Assembly: GCA_001543005.1 (NCBI GenBank) | Contig: LFLB01000010.1 | Span: 43,985 to 107,984, forward strand | Length of the DNA stretch: 64,000 nt | From: Candidatus Spongiihabitans thiooxidans | GTDB lineage: Bacteria > Pseudomonadota > Gammaproteobacteria > Arenicellales > Poriferihabitantaceae | Direction of reading: 5' to 3' | Shown: piece by piece, positions 42,296-51,606 of the stretch | Position numbering within the stretch: position 1 is the first letter of the stretch | Layout: every line of letters begins with the position of its first letter | Position numbers and translations under genes: made by a program | Notes under the pieces: generated by a model | What the model was told of the DNA's origin: nothing | Database searches by the model: none | What the model saw: only the letters and a program-made list of their open reading frames with translations

Positions 42296-43299
42296 ACCGC
42301 CCCACTGAGATCGACTGTTTTATCGGGCACAATCGGATGGAAACAGGCTACCCTGCGCTCACCCACCAAGTCGAATGGCGGAACCGATTTCACACAGGCT
42401 TCAGAGACGCTGAAACACCTCGGTGCAAAAGTGCAGCCATCTGGCAGATTGTAGGGCGGGGGCACAATACCGCTAATCGGCTTTAACCGGAAATCACCTT
42501 GATCGAGACGCGGCCGTGAGTTGAGAAGGCCGTGTGTATAAGGATGCATTGGCGAACCGAATACCGTAGCTACGTCGCCTGTCTCGACGATGCGGCCACA
42601 GTACATGACGGCGATCCTGTCACAGGTTTCCGCAATAACGGCCAAATCGTGGGTAATTAGAATAATAGCCATGCCACGCTGGTCGCATAATCTTCTCAAT
42701 AACCGGAGAATTTGCGCCTGTATGGTAACGTCGAGCGCCGTGGTTGGTTCATCCGCAATCAACAGCGCCGGTGAACCGGCCAGCATCATCGCAATCATGG
42801 CACGCTGGCTCATGCCACCGGAAAGCTGGTGTGGATAGGCGGAGAGTCGGGTCTTTGGCTCGGGGATGCCGACCTCTTCGAGCAGTCGAACAGTCTCAGC
42901 CTCTAAGTCGTCACGACTGGTTTTGGAAAAGGCGGGGTTATTGAGGCGAATGGCTTCGAACATCTGACTGCGCAACGTCTTGACCGGGTTCAGCGACGAC
43001 ATGGGGTCCTGGAAGATCATCGCCAGCTCCCGCCCGCGCACCTTGCTCATATCCTGCTCGGGCAATGACAGCAACTCTTTGCCATCGAACTGGACATGTC
43101 CGGATACATGGGCTTGCGGACCCGCCAGTTTCAGAGCCGCGAGACACGACACGCTCTTTCCAGAACCGCTCTCCCCCACCAGGCCCATGATTTCGCCGAC
43201 TTCGACTGAAAGGTCTATGCCGTGCACGACGGGCAGCGCCCGTGCTGGACTGGGACCAAACGCAACCTTTAGATCAATGAGATTCAGGACCGTGCTCAT
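42292..43299 (-). CDS. Oligopeptide-type ABC transporter ATP-binding protein (OppD/DppD family)
   Basis: A 335-residue ATPase with Walker A GESGSGKSV, a Q-loop MIFQDPMSSLNPV, signature LSGGMSQRAMIAMML, Walker B LLIADEPTTALD and the cysteine-rich tail (DGCTFAPRC...VACFHP). I chose ATG 43299, which follows a good ribosome site (GAGGGA); the longer frame would start inside the terminator hairpin. Together with the OppF-type gene, two permeases and the binding protein it makes a complete five-part importer. Confidence 0.94.
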   Translation of the reverse strand: MSTVLNLIDLKVAFGPSPARALPVVHGIDLSVEVGEIMGLVGESGSGKSVSCLAALKLAGPQAHVSGHVQFDGKELLSLPEQDMSKVRGRELAMIFQDPMSSLNPVKTLRSQMFEAIRLNNPAFSKTSRDDLEAETVRLLEEVGIPEPKTRLSAYPHQLSGGMSQRAMIAMMLAGSPALLIADEPTTALDVTIQAQILRLLRRLCDQRGMAIILITHDLAVIAETCDRIAVMYCGRIVETGDVATVFGSPMHPYTHGLLNSRPRLDQGDFRLKPISGIVPPPYNLPDGCTFAPRCFSVSEACVKSVPPFDLVGERRVACFHPIVPDKTVDLSGAV

Positions 43300-43335
43300 T
43301 CTTCCCTCAACAACTTTTACAATTCCAAAAAAAAA

Positions 43336-43367
43336 CGATGGTGGGGGCTGTTTACCCCCCACCATCG
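43336..43367 (-). terminator. Rho-independent terminator/attenuator between binding-protein gene and oppD-like gene
   Basis: A 12-bp perfect stem CGATGGTGGGGG / CCCCCACCATCG with an 8-nt loop, followed on the minus strand by a run of about ten T (43326-43335). It is 27 bp past the binding-protein stop and 36 bp before the OppD-type start. It should let some transcripts stop after the binding-protein gene so that this protein is made in excess. Confidence 0.88.
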
Positions 43368-43394
43368 CTAGAGGCGCCTTAGCAGAGGCGCGAT

Positions 43395-44933
43395 CTAGTT
43401 GACAGAGAGATTGTCAGCGCGGAAATCCATCAGGCCAGTATCCGAGGCGGTCCAATTGAAGTCTGTAGACTTGCCATAGAACATCGGAAGTACGTACAAA
43501 TAGCCGGCCGGGGCTTCATCTTCCCATACCGCAAGCAACTTAGCGAACGCAGCTTTACGTGTATTGAGATCAGGAGACATCAGCCCATCGGAAGCCGCAT
43601 TAAACGCTGATCCATCCCAGTAATTATGGCGCTGGAAGAACCCGTCCGGACCGAACAGACGGCGCACCTGGCCAACAGGATCATTCAGGTATGCGGTGCC
43701 GGACCAATTAATGATCCCCCGACCTTCGGCCACATCATCTTCCTGGATTTGCCCCCAGTTCTCCTTGAGTTCCAGTTTGATGTTAAATCCGACGTCGCTC
43801 CACATCTGCTCCAGAATCTGCACTGTTGACACTTCGCCGGTATAGTAGTCCTTCAAGTAACGGAAGGAAATTTCTTCGCCATTGTAACCGGCTTCCTTGA
43901 GCAGCATCCTGGCCTTTTCCGGATCGAAGCGGGCGCCATTGTGCTCGGCAAGATACATATCGCCGAACGACTCCATCTGGAAGCCGTTGGGAACTGTAGA
44001 CATGCCGTTGAATACAGCCTTGATGAGCAGCTCACGATCAATCGCCAGGTTCAGAGCCTGACGGACTCGCTTATCCTGCAAAGCCGGATGGCGCGTATCG
44101 TAGGGCATGAAACGAATGTTGCGGATGGCGCCACCGCCAATTTCGGTGCCATCGTTATCGGTAATCGTACTGAACTGGTCGGGTTGAATCTCCGTGACAA
44201 TATCGAATTCACCCGTAATCAGGCCGGCGATGCGCGCGGCGGTTTCCGGCACGACCTTGAAAGTGACACTTTTGACTGGTGCTTTTGCACCCCAGTAGGC
44301 GTCAAAAGCTTCCAGGCTGTGCGACTCGCCGGGTTTGACGGAAACGACCTTGTAAGGTCCGGTCCCCACAACCTGCTGGCCCCATTTATCCCAGTCCCCG
44401 ACCGCCAGGTAGGCGTCGGCGCAAGGCACTTGGCCCATCCAACCCGACAGGCGGTTGATCAGCAATGGATCCGGTTCATTGGTCACGATCTGTACTTTAT
44501 TGCCGTCGATGGCCTTAACTTCCTTGATCGTGCTGAAAAATGCCTTGCCGATCGCATAACCGGGGCCGTTGGCGTCTTCAGTGCCGTAGCGCTTGGGACC
44601 AAACATAATCTCCACGTCTTCGGCGGTGAAATCAGTGCCATCATGGCATTTGACCCCGTCGCGGATTTTCAATTCCAGAGTGGTGTCGTTGATCATCTTC
44701 CATTCTGTGGCGAGGCCAGGTTGCACCGTGGCAGTCTTCCAATTGTAGCGAATCAGGTTTTCCACGATATTCTCGCCAACCCGTTCATTGACGTTAGCAT
44801 TTTGTCCCATGGGATCAAGATGCCTTGCCAGTTTTGTAACAGCGACCGTCAGATCCGGGTGGCTATCGGCGGATGCTGTACCGATGCACGCCATTGAAGC
44901 GGCGACCACGATAGCTAGATATTTGTATTTCAT
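43395..44933 (-). CDS. Peptide/nickel-type ABC transporter substrate-binding protein (SBP family 5)
   Basis: A 512-residue periplasmic receptor with a Sec signal (YLAIVVAASMACIGTASA) and the SBP_bac_5 core: ENLIRYNWKTATVQPGLATEWK, LKIRDGVKCHDGTDFTAEDV, VVGTGPYKVVS, RQALNLAIDRELLIKAVFNG. This class binds peptides, opines, glutathione, nickel complexes or other bulky polar ligands. A clear AGGAG lies before the ATG. It heads the importer unit that ends with the NPP-type phosphodiesterase, so a phosphodiester or phospho-sugar ligand is possible; this is inferred from context only. Confidence 0.93.
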   Translation of the reverse strand: MKYKYLAIVVAASMACIGTASADSHPDLTVAVTKLARHLDPMGQNANVNERVGENIVENLIRYNWKTATVQPGLATEWKMINDTTLELKIRDGVKCHDGTDFTAEDVEIMFGPKRYGTEDANGPGYAIGKAFFSTIKEVKAIDGNKVQIVTNEPDPLLINRLSGWMGQVPCADAYLAVGDWDKWGQQVVGTGPYKVVSVKPGESHSLEAFDAYWGAKAPVKSVTFKVVPETAARIAGLITGEFDIVTEIQPDQFSTITDNDGTEIGGGAIRNIRFMPYDTRHPALQDKRVRQALNLAIDRELLIKAVFNGMSTVPNGFQMESFGDMYLAEHNGARFDPEKARMLLKEAGYNGEEISFRYLKDYYTGEVSTVQILEQMWSDVGFNIKLELKENWGQIQEDDVAEGRGIINWSGTAYLNDPVGQVRRLFGPDGFFQRHNYWDGSAFNAASDGLMSPDLNTRKAAFAKLLAVWEDEAPAGYLYVLPMFYGKSTDFNWTASDTGLMDFRADNLSVN

Positions 44934-45483
44934 TGTATTCTCCTAAAAAAGTAGACCTCTAGTAAAACAGTAGATTTTATTTATGAACCGATTGAAACGG
45001 TGTTATACGGAATCCGCAAACAACCCTTTGACCCCCCAAAAACAAACGGAAGTGATTGCTACACTTTAACTACTTTCATAGAGAAAATCAAATCTATGTA
45101 TAAGTCCACCCCCTTTGGCACTCCGATGCAGAAGGCGTGCCATGCAATTCCACCATAGCCGTTATGAGGTCTACCCGTTGTATAAAGGACGGTTGACTGC
45201 GATCAACCAGGAACTTGTCCATTGCCAGCAGACATCATCATTACCGACCACACGATAGTTTGGATTTAATGACGCCGATGACGTATTATCAGCAACTCAT
45301 GCAGACCGCTTGATCTGTCTCATAGGTAGTGCACCCGGACACTTCATCACTCCGGCCTGCCATCTACTGTAAACTTCCTCATCCAACAATCAACCCGAGC
45401 ACCAAAGGCGGCGGACTTAATACATTACCTTGCTTTAACCGTCGGCAGAGGTTAAAAAGCTGAACTTTTTGAGATTTACGTCC
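44934..45483. other. 550-bp divergent intergenic region
   Basis: The gap lies between the binding-protein gene (minus) and the terC-like gene (plus). The left 60 bp hold the binding-protein leader with its AGGAG site and an A/T-rich stretch that may be the promoter. The rest shows neither long ORFs nor a recognisable riboswitch; the yybP-ykoY manganese motif sometimes seen before terC-like genes was looked for and not found. Confidence 0.45.
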
Positions 45484-46092
45484 ATGGAATTTGCAGAACA
45501 GGCTACCAAGTTACTACAAATCATATTTGTTGATCTGGTATTGGCCGGCGATAACGCCATAGTCATTGGGTTAGTTGCAGCAAAATTTAGCAAAGACTAC
45601 CGTCGAAAAGTGATTCTTTATGGTGTCGGCGTTGCCGTCATATTTCGGATACTATTTGCATTGGTAACGGTGCAAATTCTCGCTATAAAAGGGCTGCAAC
45701 TCGTGGGCGGTTTACTGTTGCTTTGGATTTGCTGGAAGTTGTGGCAGGATTTACGGCATCCCCATACCCTCGAAAATACGGGTAATTCCGACAGCGCATC
45801 GAAAGCGCAAAACCCACCTTTACCATCGGCAATTTTTCAAATCGTTATGGCCGACGTTTCGATGTCGCTGGACAATGTCCTGGCTGTAGCAGGCATTGCA
45901 GACGGGCATAGTGGAATTCTGGTGACAGGCCTGACCTTGTCGGTAGTGCTTATGACCATCGCGGCTTCCGTTATCGCCGATACATTGCAAAAGCATCGCT
46001 GGATCGGCTTCGTCGGCGTGGTCGTAATCCTGTATGTCGGCATCAAAATGATAGTTGATGGATACCTGCAAGTGTTCCTGCCTGCCTTATAA
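45484..46092 (+). CDS. TerC/YjbE-family integral membrane protein
   Basis: A 202-residue protein with about seven membrane segments in two related halves, each with the acidic motif of the TerC family: DLVLAGDNAIVIGLV near residue 20 and DVSMSLDNVLAVAG near residue 128. Members have been linked to manganese or other metal export and to tellurite resistance; the substrate here is not known. The ATG at 45484 is preferred over an in-frame TTG at 45469. It converges on pgk. Confidence 0.88.
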   Translation: MEFAEQATKLLQIIFVDLVLAGDNAIVIGLVAAKFSKDYRRKVILYGVGVAVIFRILFALVTVQILAIKGLQLVGGLLLLWICWKLWQDLRHPHTLENTGNSDSASKAQNPPLPSAIFQIVMADVSMSLDNVLAVAGIADGHSGILVTGLTLSVVLMTIAASVIADTLQKHRWIGFVGVVVILYVGIKMIVDGYLQVFLPAL

Positions 46093-46145
46093 ATTTGTTC
46101 TACAATAATGACCGGTCAATCTTGAGCAAACAACACCCCGCCAGC

Positions 46146-47321
46146 CTAAGCTCTGGATTGGAGCATTTCCACGGCAGGCAAGGTCTTGCCTCCCAGAAAT
46201 TCTAAAAACGCGCCGCCCCCGGTTGAGATGTAGGATATTCGATCAGCAAGATCAAATTTCTCTATTGCGGCCAATGTGTCTCCGCCGCCAGCGATTGAAA
46301 ATGCGGTTGAGTCTGCAATCGCTGCACCCAGTATTGCGGTGCCTTGTGAAAATTGTTCAAATTCAAATACGCCCACCGGGCCATTCCATACAATGGTGCC
46401 CGCAGTTTTCATAATGGACGCATATCGTCTTGCGGTTTGCGGGCCAATGTCGAAAATAAAATCATCCTCATCAACCTCATCCACTAATTTTATCTGTGCT
46501 GCTGTATCACTTGAAAATTGCTTGCCTGTGAGCACATCAGTTGGAATAGGGATTTCAGCACCGTGACTGCGTGCGGATTCCATTAACGCTCGCGCCTGAT
46601 CGATCAACGCTGGCTCATATAAAGATTTTCCAACGCAATAGCCTGCCGCTGCGATAAACGTATTGGCTATTCCGCCGCCGACAACCAATTGATCGACGAC
46701 GCGTGAAAGCGATTCCAACAGGGTTAATTTGGTGGAGACTTTTGCACCGCCGACGATGGCGACAACCGGGTGTTCAGGATGTTCCAGAGCGTGTTCAAGC
46801 GCATTTAATTCGGCACTCAAGAGCGGTCCGGCACATGCAACCGGGGCATTCATTCCCACACCATGAGTCGAAGCCTGGGCACGGTGGGCCGTGCCAAAGG
46901 CATCCATGACGAAGATGTCACACAATTCTGCGTATTGCTTTCCGAGCGCTGGGGCGTTACTGCTCTCGCCTGGGTTAAATCTTACATTTTCCAGTAATTC
47001 CACCTGGCCGTTTTTCAGTTGCGGTCTTACCTCTAAATAATTCGTATTCAAAGATACAGATTGGCCAAGAATTGTTGATAAATATTCGGCTATGGGTGCC
47101 AATGAAAATTCTGGATTTGATTCCCCTTCCACCGGCCTGCCAAGGTGAGACATGATTAAAACCTTCGCTCCGGCATCACGGGCGTACTTAATGGTCGGCA
47201 CTGAAGCTTCGATTCTCGTGGTTGAAGTGATGCACCCGTTATGCACAGGAACATTAAGGTCCAGTCTAATAAGTACTCGCGAACCGGCGATGTCTAAATC
47301 ATGCAGCCGGGTAATATCCAT
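46146..47321 (-). CDS. pgk: Phosphoglycerate kinase
   Basis: Transfers phosphate between 1,3-bisphosphoglycerate and ADP in glycolysis (or the reverse). The 391-residue protein has [11 protein letters not shown] at the substrate site, the basic-patch motif LIMSHLGRP, the [17 protein letters not shown] region, and the nucleotide site [15 protein letters not shown] plus [17 protein letters not shown]. Its start lies only 3 bp after the gap stop, so gap and pgk are surely cotranscribed. Confidence 0.98.
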   Translation of the reverse strand: MDITRLHDLDIAGSRVLIRLDLNVPVHNGCITSTTRIEASVPTIKYARDAGAKVLIMSHLGRPVEGESNPEFSLAPIAEYLSTILGQSVSLNTNYLEVRPQLKNGQVELLENVRFNPGESSNAPALGKQYAELCDIFVMDAFGTAHRAQASTHGVGMNAPVACAGPLLSAELNALEHALEHPEHPVVAIVGGAKVSTKLTLLESLSRVVDQLVVGGGIANTFIAAAGYCVGKSLYEPALIDQARALMESARSHGAEIPIPTDVLTGKQFSSDTAAQIKLVDEVDEDDFIFDIGPQTARRYASIMKTAGTIVWNGPVGVFEFEQFSQGTAILGAAIADSTAFSIAGGGDTLAAIEKFDLADRISYISTGGGAFLEFLGGKTLPAVEMLQSRA

Positions 47322-47324
47322 TCG

Positions 47325-48326
47325 TTATTTAGCGTTCATTAATGCTACGGTGGTATCCAGCATTCGGTTCGAAAAAGCCCATTCGTTGTCATACCACGCG
47401 CATACTTTAACCAATGTTCCGCCAGTCACTCGGGTCATTCCCGCATCCACAATCGAGGAAACCGGGTTGTGATTAAAATCTGATGACACCAACGGCTGAT
47501 CGCAATAACCTAATATTTTTCCATCTGCACCCTCTTTCAATATCTGATTGATCTCCTCCACCGAAGTTTCCCGTGCTGCCACAAAAGTCAAGTCCACAAC
47601 GGATACGTTTATAGTGGGAACGCGGATAGAGAAACCGTCAAGCTTGCCTTTGAGTTCGGGTAGCACCAATCCCACTGCTACTGCGGCACCGGTTTTAGTA
47701 GGAATCATCGAGCTGGTGGCGGAGCGGGCGCGTCTCAAATCACTGTGATAGACATCGGTCAGAACCTGATCATTGGTATAGGAATGAATGGTATTCATTA
47801 AGCCATGTACCAGACCGACTGAATCGTTCAGCGTTTTAACCAGCGGCGCCAGACAATTTGTAGTGCACGAAGCGTTGGAAATTACCGTGTCGCTGGCTTT
47901 CAATATATTGTGATTGACCCCGTAAACGATAGTGGCATCGACGTCTTGCCCGCCCGGAGCGGAAATAATGACTTTCTTTGCGCCGGCGGTTAAATGCGCG
48001 CTGGCTTTTTCTTTAGTAGTGAAAAACCCGGTACTTTCATGCACCACATCAATGCCCAAATCAGCCCAGGGTAATTTTGCCGGGTCGCGCTCGGCAAACA
48101 CCGCAATTTTGTCGCCATTGACTATGATGTGATTATCTTTGGCTTCGACGGTTCCGGGGAACTTGCCATGAGCCGTATCGTATTGGGTGAGATGCGCGTT
48201 GGTATTAGCATCGCCTAAATCGTTGATCGCAACGATTTCAATTTCATCATTTCCAGATTCGTATTTGGCACGCATGATATTTCGACCAATACGCCCATAA
48301 CCATTAATTGCAACTTTTATTGACAT
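47325..48326 (-). CDS. gap: Glyceraldehyde-3-phosphate dehydrogenase
   Basis: A 333-residue NAD-dependent enzyme. It shows the NAD motif [10 protein letters not shown], catalytic cysteine in [13 protein letters not shown], the [17 protein letters not shown] segment and [14 protein letters not shown] at the end. The ATG at 48326 is preceded by GGAG at the right spacing; a GTG three codons upstream is less likely. Second gene of the tkt-gap-pgk series, 82 bp after tkt. Confidence 0.98.
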   Translation of the reverse strand: MSIKVAINGYGRIGRNIMRAKYESGNDEIEIVAINDLGDANTNAHLTQYDTAHGKFPGTVEAKDNHIIVNGDKIAVFAERDPAKLPWADLGIDVVHESTGFFTTKEKASAHLTAGAKKVIISAPGGQDVDATIVYGVNHNILKASDTVISNASCTTNCLAPLVKTLNDSVGLVHGLMNTIHSYTNDQVLTDVYHSDLRRARSATSSMIPTKTGAAVAVGLVLPELKGKLDGFSIRVPTINVSVVDLTFVAARETSVEEINQILKEGADGKILGYCDQPLVSSDFNHNPVSSIVDAGMTRVTGGTLVKVCAWYDNEWAFSNRMLDTTVALMNAK

Positions 48327-48408
48327 TGTAATCACTCCAACTATTATTACTTAATTCCTGGATAGCCAGGACCGACTGAGTTTATAAAACCAATCTAACT
48401 CGATAACC

Positions 48409-50406
48409 CTAGCGCGATAAAACCTGCGCAACCGTTTCAACAACTTTCTCTGTGGTCATGCCAAGGCATTTAAAAACATCGGCCGCCGGGGCGGATTCAC
48501 CAAATGTATCAAGACTTACCGTAGCACCGCCAAACCCTATGTACTTCATCCAGCCATCGCCAACACCCGCTTCAACAGCGACTCGTTTGATAATATCAGA
48601 CGGTAGTACGGATTCACGGTATGCCCCATCCTGATCATCAAATCTATCGGTGGACGGCATGGAGACTACTCGAATCCGGCGATCCGCTAATTGCCCGGCT
48701 GCCGCCATGGCGAGTTCAACTTCGGAACCTGTGGCAATAATAATTACTTCGGGTTCGCCATCGCAATCTTTAAGCACATACCCCCCGCGTTTGATTTCAT
48801 CTATTTGACAGGCCGTTCGTGTTTGGTGAACCAGATTCTGTCTCGAAAAAATAAGAGAAAATGGCTGATCGGTTGAGCGGCAAGCCTGCTGCCACGCAAC
48901 TGCAGACTCAACTGCATCACAAGGTCTCCAAACCGACATTCCTGGAATTAACCGCAGTGTCGCCGTTTGCTCGACCGCTTGATGAGTAGGGCCGTCTTCC
49001 CCCAAGCCAATTGAATCATGGGTAAAAACGAATAAACTCGGTATTTTCATCAACGCCGCCATTCGCAAGGCATTGCGGGCATATTCCGAAAACATCAAAA
49101 ATGTTGCCCCATAGGGCTTGAATCCACCATACAGGGCAAGCCCATTGACAATCGCCGCCATACCAAATTCACGCACACCAAAATAGATATAGTTGCCATC
49201 GGATTGGCTTTCAATCCCTCTTGATCCAGACCATATTGTTAAGTTTGAACCCGCGAGGTCGGCAGACCCGCCAATTAATTCGGGTAACAATGGGCCCAAA
49301 CCTTCCAACGCATTTAACGATGCCTTTCGTGATGCGATACATTCCTGCTTTTCATCGATTGAAACAATTAACTTTGCACAATGTTCTGCAAAGTTGTCTG
49401 GAAGTTGATTGTTTGTCCGACGTTTAAATTCCGCTGCCATTTCCGGATAGTCGTTTTGATAACGCTCAAATGCCTCATTCCATCGGGACTCTGCCGACTG
49501 ACCGGTCTCCAGAGCACTCCAAGAAGCATAGATTTCTTTCGGGATTTCAAACGGCGGATGGCGCCAGCCTAACTGCTTGCGCACCAGTTCCACTTCATCT
49601 GCGCCAAGTGCGGCACCGTGACTGGACGCTTTCCCGGCCTTGTTAGGCGAGCCAAAACCAATCATCGTTTTACAACAAATTAAACTGGGTCGCGCGGTTT
49701 CAGCCCTGGCTTGTTCGATAGCTGCGGCCACGGCATCAGCATCATGGCCATCTACATCGGCAATAACATGCCAGCCATAACTCACAAACCGCATCGGCGT
49801 ATTATCCGTAAACCAGCCTTCTACCGGGCCATCGATGGAAATGCCGTTGTCATCGTAGAACCCAATTAATTTTCCCAGCTTAAGCGTGCCCGCCAGAGAA
49901 CAGCCTTCGTGGGAGATTCCCTCCATTAAGCAGCCGTCACCCATAAACACATAGGTAAAATGATCGACAATGGAATGATTTTTTCGATTGAACTGGGCCG
50001 CCAATGTTTTTTCAGCAATTGCCATGCCCACTGCGTTACATATTCCCTGTCCCAATGGGCCAGTGGTTGTTTCTATTCCCGGGGTATAACCGTATTCTGG
50101 ATGTCCGGGGGTTTTCGAATGTAATTGCCTGAATTGTTTGATCTCATCTATACCAAGATCGTAGCCTGAAAGGTGCAACAACGAATAAATCAACATGGAA
50201 GCATGGCCATTGGAAAGCACAAATCGGTCCCGGTTCGGCCACTTTGGATTGGCCGGATTGTGTTGAAGAAAATCCGACCAAAGCACCTCGGCGATATCGG
50301 CCATACCCATCGGTGCGCCGGGATGTCCTGAATTGGCTTTTTGCACTGCATCCATACTCAAGGCACGAATGGCATTGGCTTTTTCTCGTCGGCTTATTTT
50401 GGACAT
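48409..50406 (-). CDS. tkt: Transketolase
   Basis: A 665-residue thiamine-diphosphate enzyme of the pentose phosphate (or Calvin) pathway, moving two-carbon ketol units. The N-terminal part has [19 protein letters not shown], the ThDP/Mg motif [13 protein letters not shown] with [11 protein letters not shown], and the middle domain carries [22 protein letters not shown]. Length is normal. It starts the tkt-gap-pgk run common in gammaproteobacteria. Confidence 0.98.
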   Translation of the reverse strand: MSKISRREKANAIRALSMDAVQKANSGHPGAPMGMADIAEVLWSDFLQHNPANPKWPNRDRFVLSNGHASMLIYSLLHLSGYDLGIDEIKQFRQLHSKTPGHPEYGYTPGIETTTGPLGQGICNAVGMAIAEKTLAAQFNRKNHSIVDHFTYVFMGDGCLMEGISHEGCSLAGTLKLGKLIGFYDDNGISIDGPVEGWFTDNTPMRFVSYGWHVIADVDGHDADAVAAAIEQARAETARPSLICCKTMIGFGSPNKAGKASSHGAALGADEVELVRKQLGWRHPPFEIPKEIYASWSALETGQSAESRWNEAFERYQNDYPEMAAEFKRRTNNQLPDNFAEHCAKLIVSIDEKQECIASRKASLNALEGLGPLLPELIGGSADLAGSNLTIWSGSRGIESQSDGNYIYFGVREFGMAAIVNGLALYGGFKPYGATFLMFSEYARNALRMAALMKIPSLFVFTHDSIGLGEDGPTHQAVEQTATLRLIPGMSVWRPCDAVESAVAWQQACRSTDQPFSLIFSRQNLVHQTRTACQIDEIKRGGYVLKDCDGEPEVIIIATGSEVELAMAAAGQLADRRIRVVSMPSTDRFDDQDGAYRESVLPSDIIKRVAVEAGVGDGWMKYIGFGGATVSLDTFGESAPAADVFKCLGMTTEKVVETVAQVLSR

Positions 50407-50753
50407 TTAATCTTTGACCACTGTTTCATATTTACTACCAAGTTTAATTTTACGCTCTAAATTATTGAGATAACGCATCGATTTACTGTTTCAATACACC
50501 CTTAATTAGTGCGACAAGAAAACCGCTTTTACAACCGCACTTTGGGTTTCAATACCGGGTTTATTGTGGAGGGTGAATATAGCCGTTTTTCGGTTCGGGC
50601 AGAAGCCTAAATGTATGCTTCAGAGCAAAAATCGGGACAAAAATAAAACGGGTCGGAGAAAAACTTCTATTACCTGATTCTATATATGCGATTCTATTAA
50701 GGTGGGTCAGCTTACGGCTAAAACAAACACAAAAGGCGCCGGATTGTGCCTAG
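50407..50753. other. 347-bp intergenic region upstream of tkt
   Basis: It should contain the tkt promoter and the 3' end of the secreted-nuclease transcript. I see no ORF of note, RNA gene or clear hairpin. Confidence 0.4.
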
Positions 50754-51455
50754 CTACTTCTCGGCCCCTTCGCACTTCCCATCATTCCAGCAGTCTGTGC
50801 GCCACCGTCCAGGCGACACCTGTCCAGACAACCCCCAGGCACCGAGAGATTTTTGTTTTGCTAGACTCTCTGCATCGTAGCTTGCAGGATCCCTAATCCA
50901 TGCTGTTCTGAAATCATCCCTTTTATCACGCGGCAACCAACCCCAGCCATTCTTAATCATTTCGAGATTGATATTTGTCTTGCCTTTGAATATGTGGCAG
51001 ATCATACGCCCGTACCGCCCTATTTCATAACACTCGGCGGTAACCGAATCTCCAACACTCACCAGGTTTTTCAGCGCCTCAGTCGCGGCTTTCCCGCCAG
51101 GCTGTCCAGGTCGAAAAGGAATTGTCTTACACTTGCATCCGCGAGGCGTAAACTCAGCATGTCCAATTTCCGGTGTATCCATATCAGACAGCCGTATCGT
51201 AAAACGTGCCTTATTCTCGCCCTCCAAGGTTACGGTATCTCCGTCAGCAATACTTTTTATGGTCGCCGCCAACATAAAATTGACCAGAGACTGCCTTGAG
51301 GCATCATCAGACGAAGTCTCCTCAGGCAGGACATTGACAGATAGAGCCAACTGCTCAAGCGGTGCAAATTCCGTTAGTTCTTGCGCAAATACAACGGATG
51401 ATCCAAAAGCTAACAACGATACAAATACAGCGTTTCTAATAAACAAGATTTTCAT
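50754..51455 (-). CDS. Secreted staphylococcal-nuclease-like (thermonuclease) protein
   Basis: A 233-residue exported protein. After a Sec signal (MKILFIRNAVFVSLLAFGSS, cleavage near VFAQ) comes a linker of about 45 residues and then an SNase fold: IKSIADGDTVTLEG, FTIRLSDMDTPEIGHAEF with the catalytic arginine and glutamate, GKAATEALKNLVSVGDSVTAE and GRYGRMICHIF with the second arginine. Four cysteines (GCKCK, CWNDGKC) suggest periplasmic disulfides. The start at ATG 51455 fits the signal; a longer frame runs into the duplicated DUF924 3' end and is not real. A nutritional or extracellular DNA-degrading role is likely. Confidence 0.86.
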   Translation of the reverse strand: MKILFIRNAVFVSLLAFGSSVVFAQELTEFAPLEQLALSVNVLPEETSSDDASRQSLVNFMLAATIKSIADGDTVTLEGENKARFTIRLSDMDTPEIGHAEFTPRGCKCKTIPFRPGQPGGKAATEALKNLVSVGDSVTAECYEIGRYGRMICHIFKGKTNINLEMIKNGWGWLPRDKRDDFRTAWIRDPASYDAESLAKQKSLGAWGLSGQVSPGRWRTDCWNDGKCEGAEK

Positions 51456-51518
51456 TACTCTATCCTGAATGCAAAGTACTGGTTTGCCTATAATCGCGCC
51501 GGGCAACAACAGCTTCCC

Positions 51519-51600
51519 CGGCTCAAAACGAAGACCCCGGCTGTTCGAGAAAAGCTCGTTCTTCATCGCTTGAGGGGCGCCGCAAAATCCGGTTGCGATG
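51519..51600. repeat. Direct repeat, left copy (putative att site; displaced 3' end of the DUF924 gene)
   Basis: 82 bp matching 58038-58119 with six mismatches. Read on the minus strand it encodes HRNRILRRPSSDEERAFLEQ and then PGSSF followed by TGA, that is, the last 25 residues of the DUF924 protein at 58042. The 31 bp at the right-hand end (from TTGAGGGGCGCCGCAAAATC) are identical in both copies. No upstream part of that gene is present, so it is a displaced fragment. Confidence 0.93.
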
Positions 51601-51606
51601 AAAGCA

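Noticed and set aside
45340..45483. yybP-ykoY manganese riboswitch upstream of the terC-like gene
   Set aside because: The conserved loop sequences of that riboswitch are not visible.
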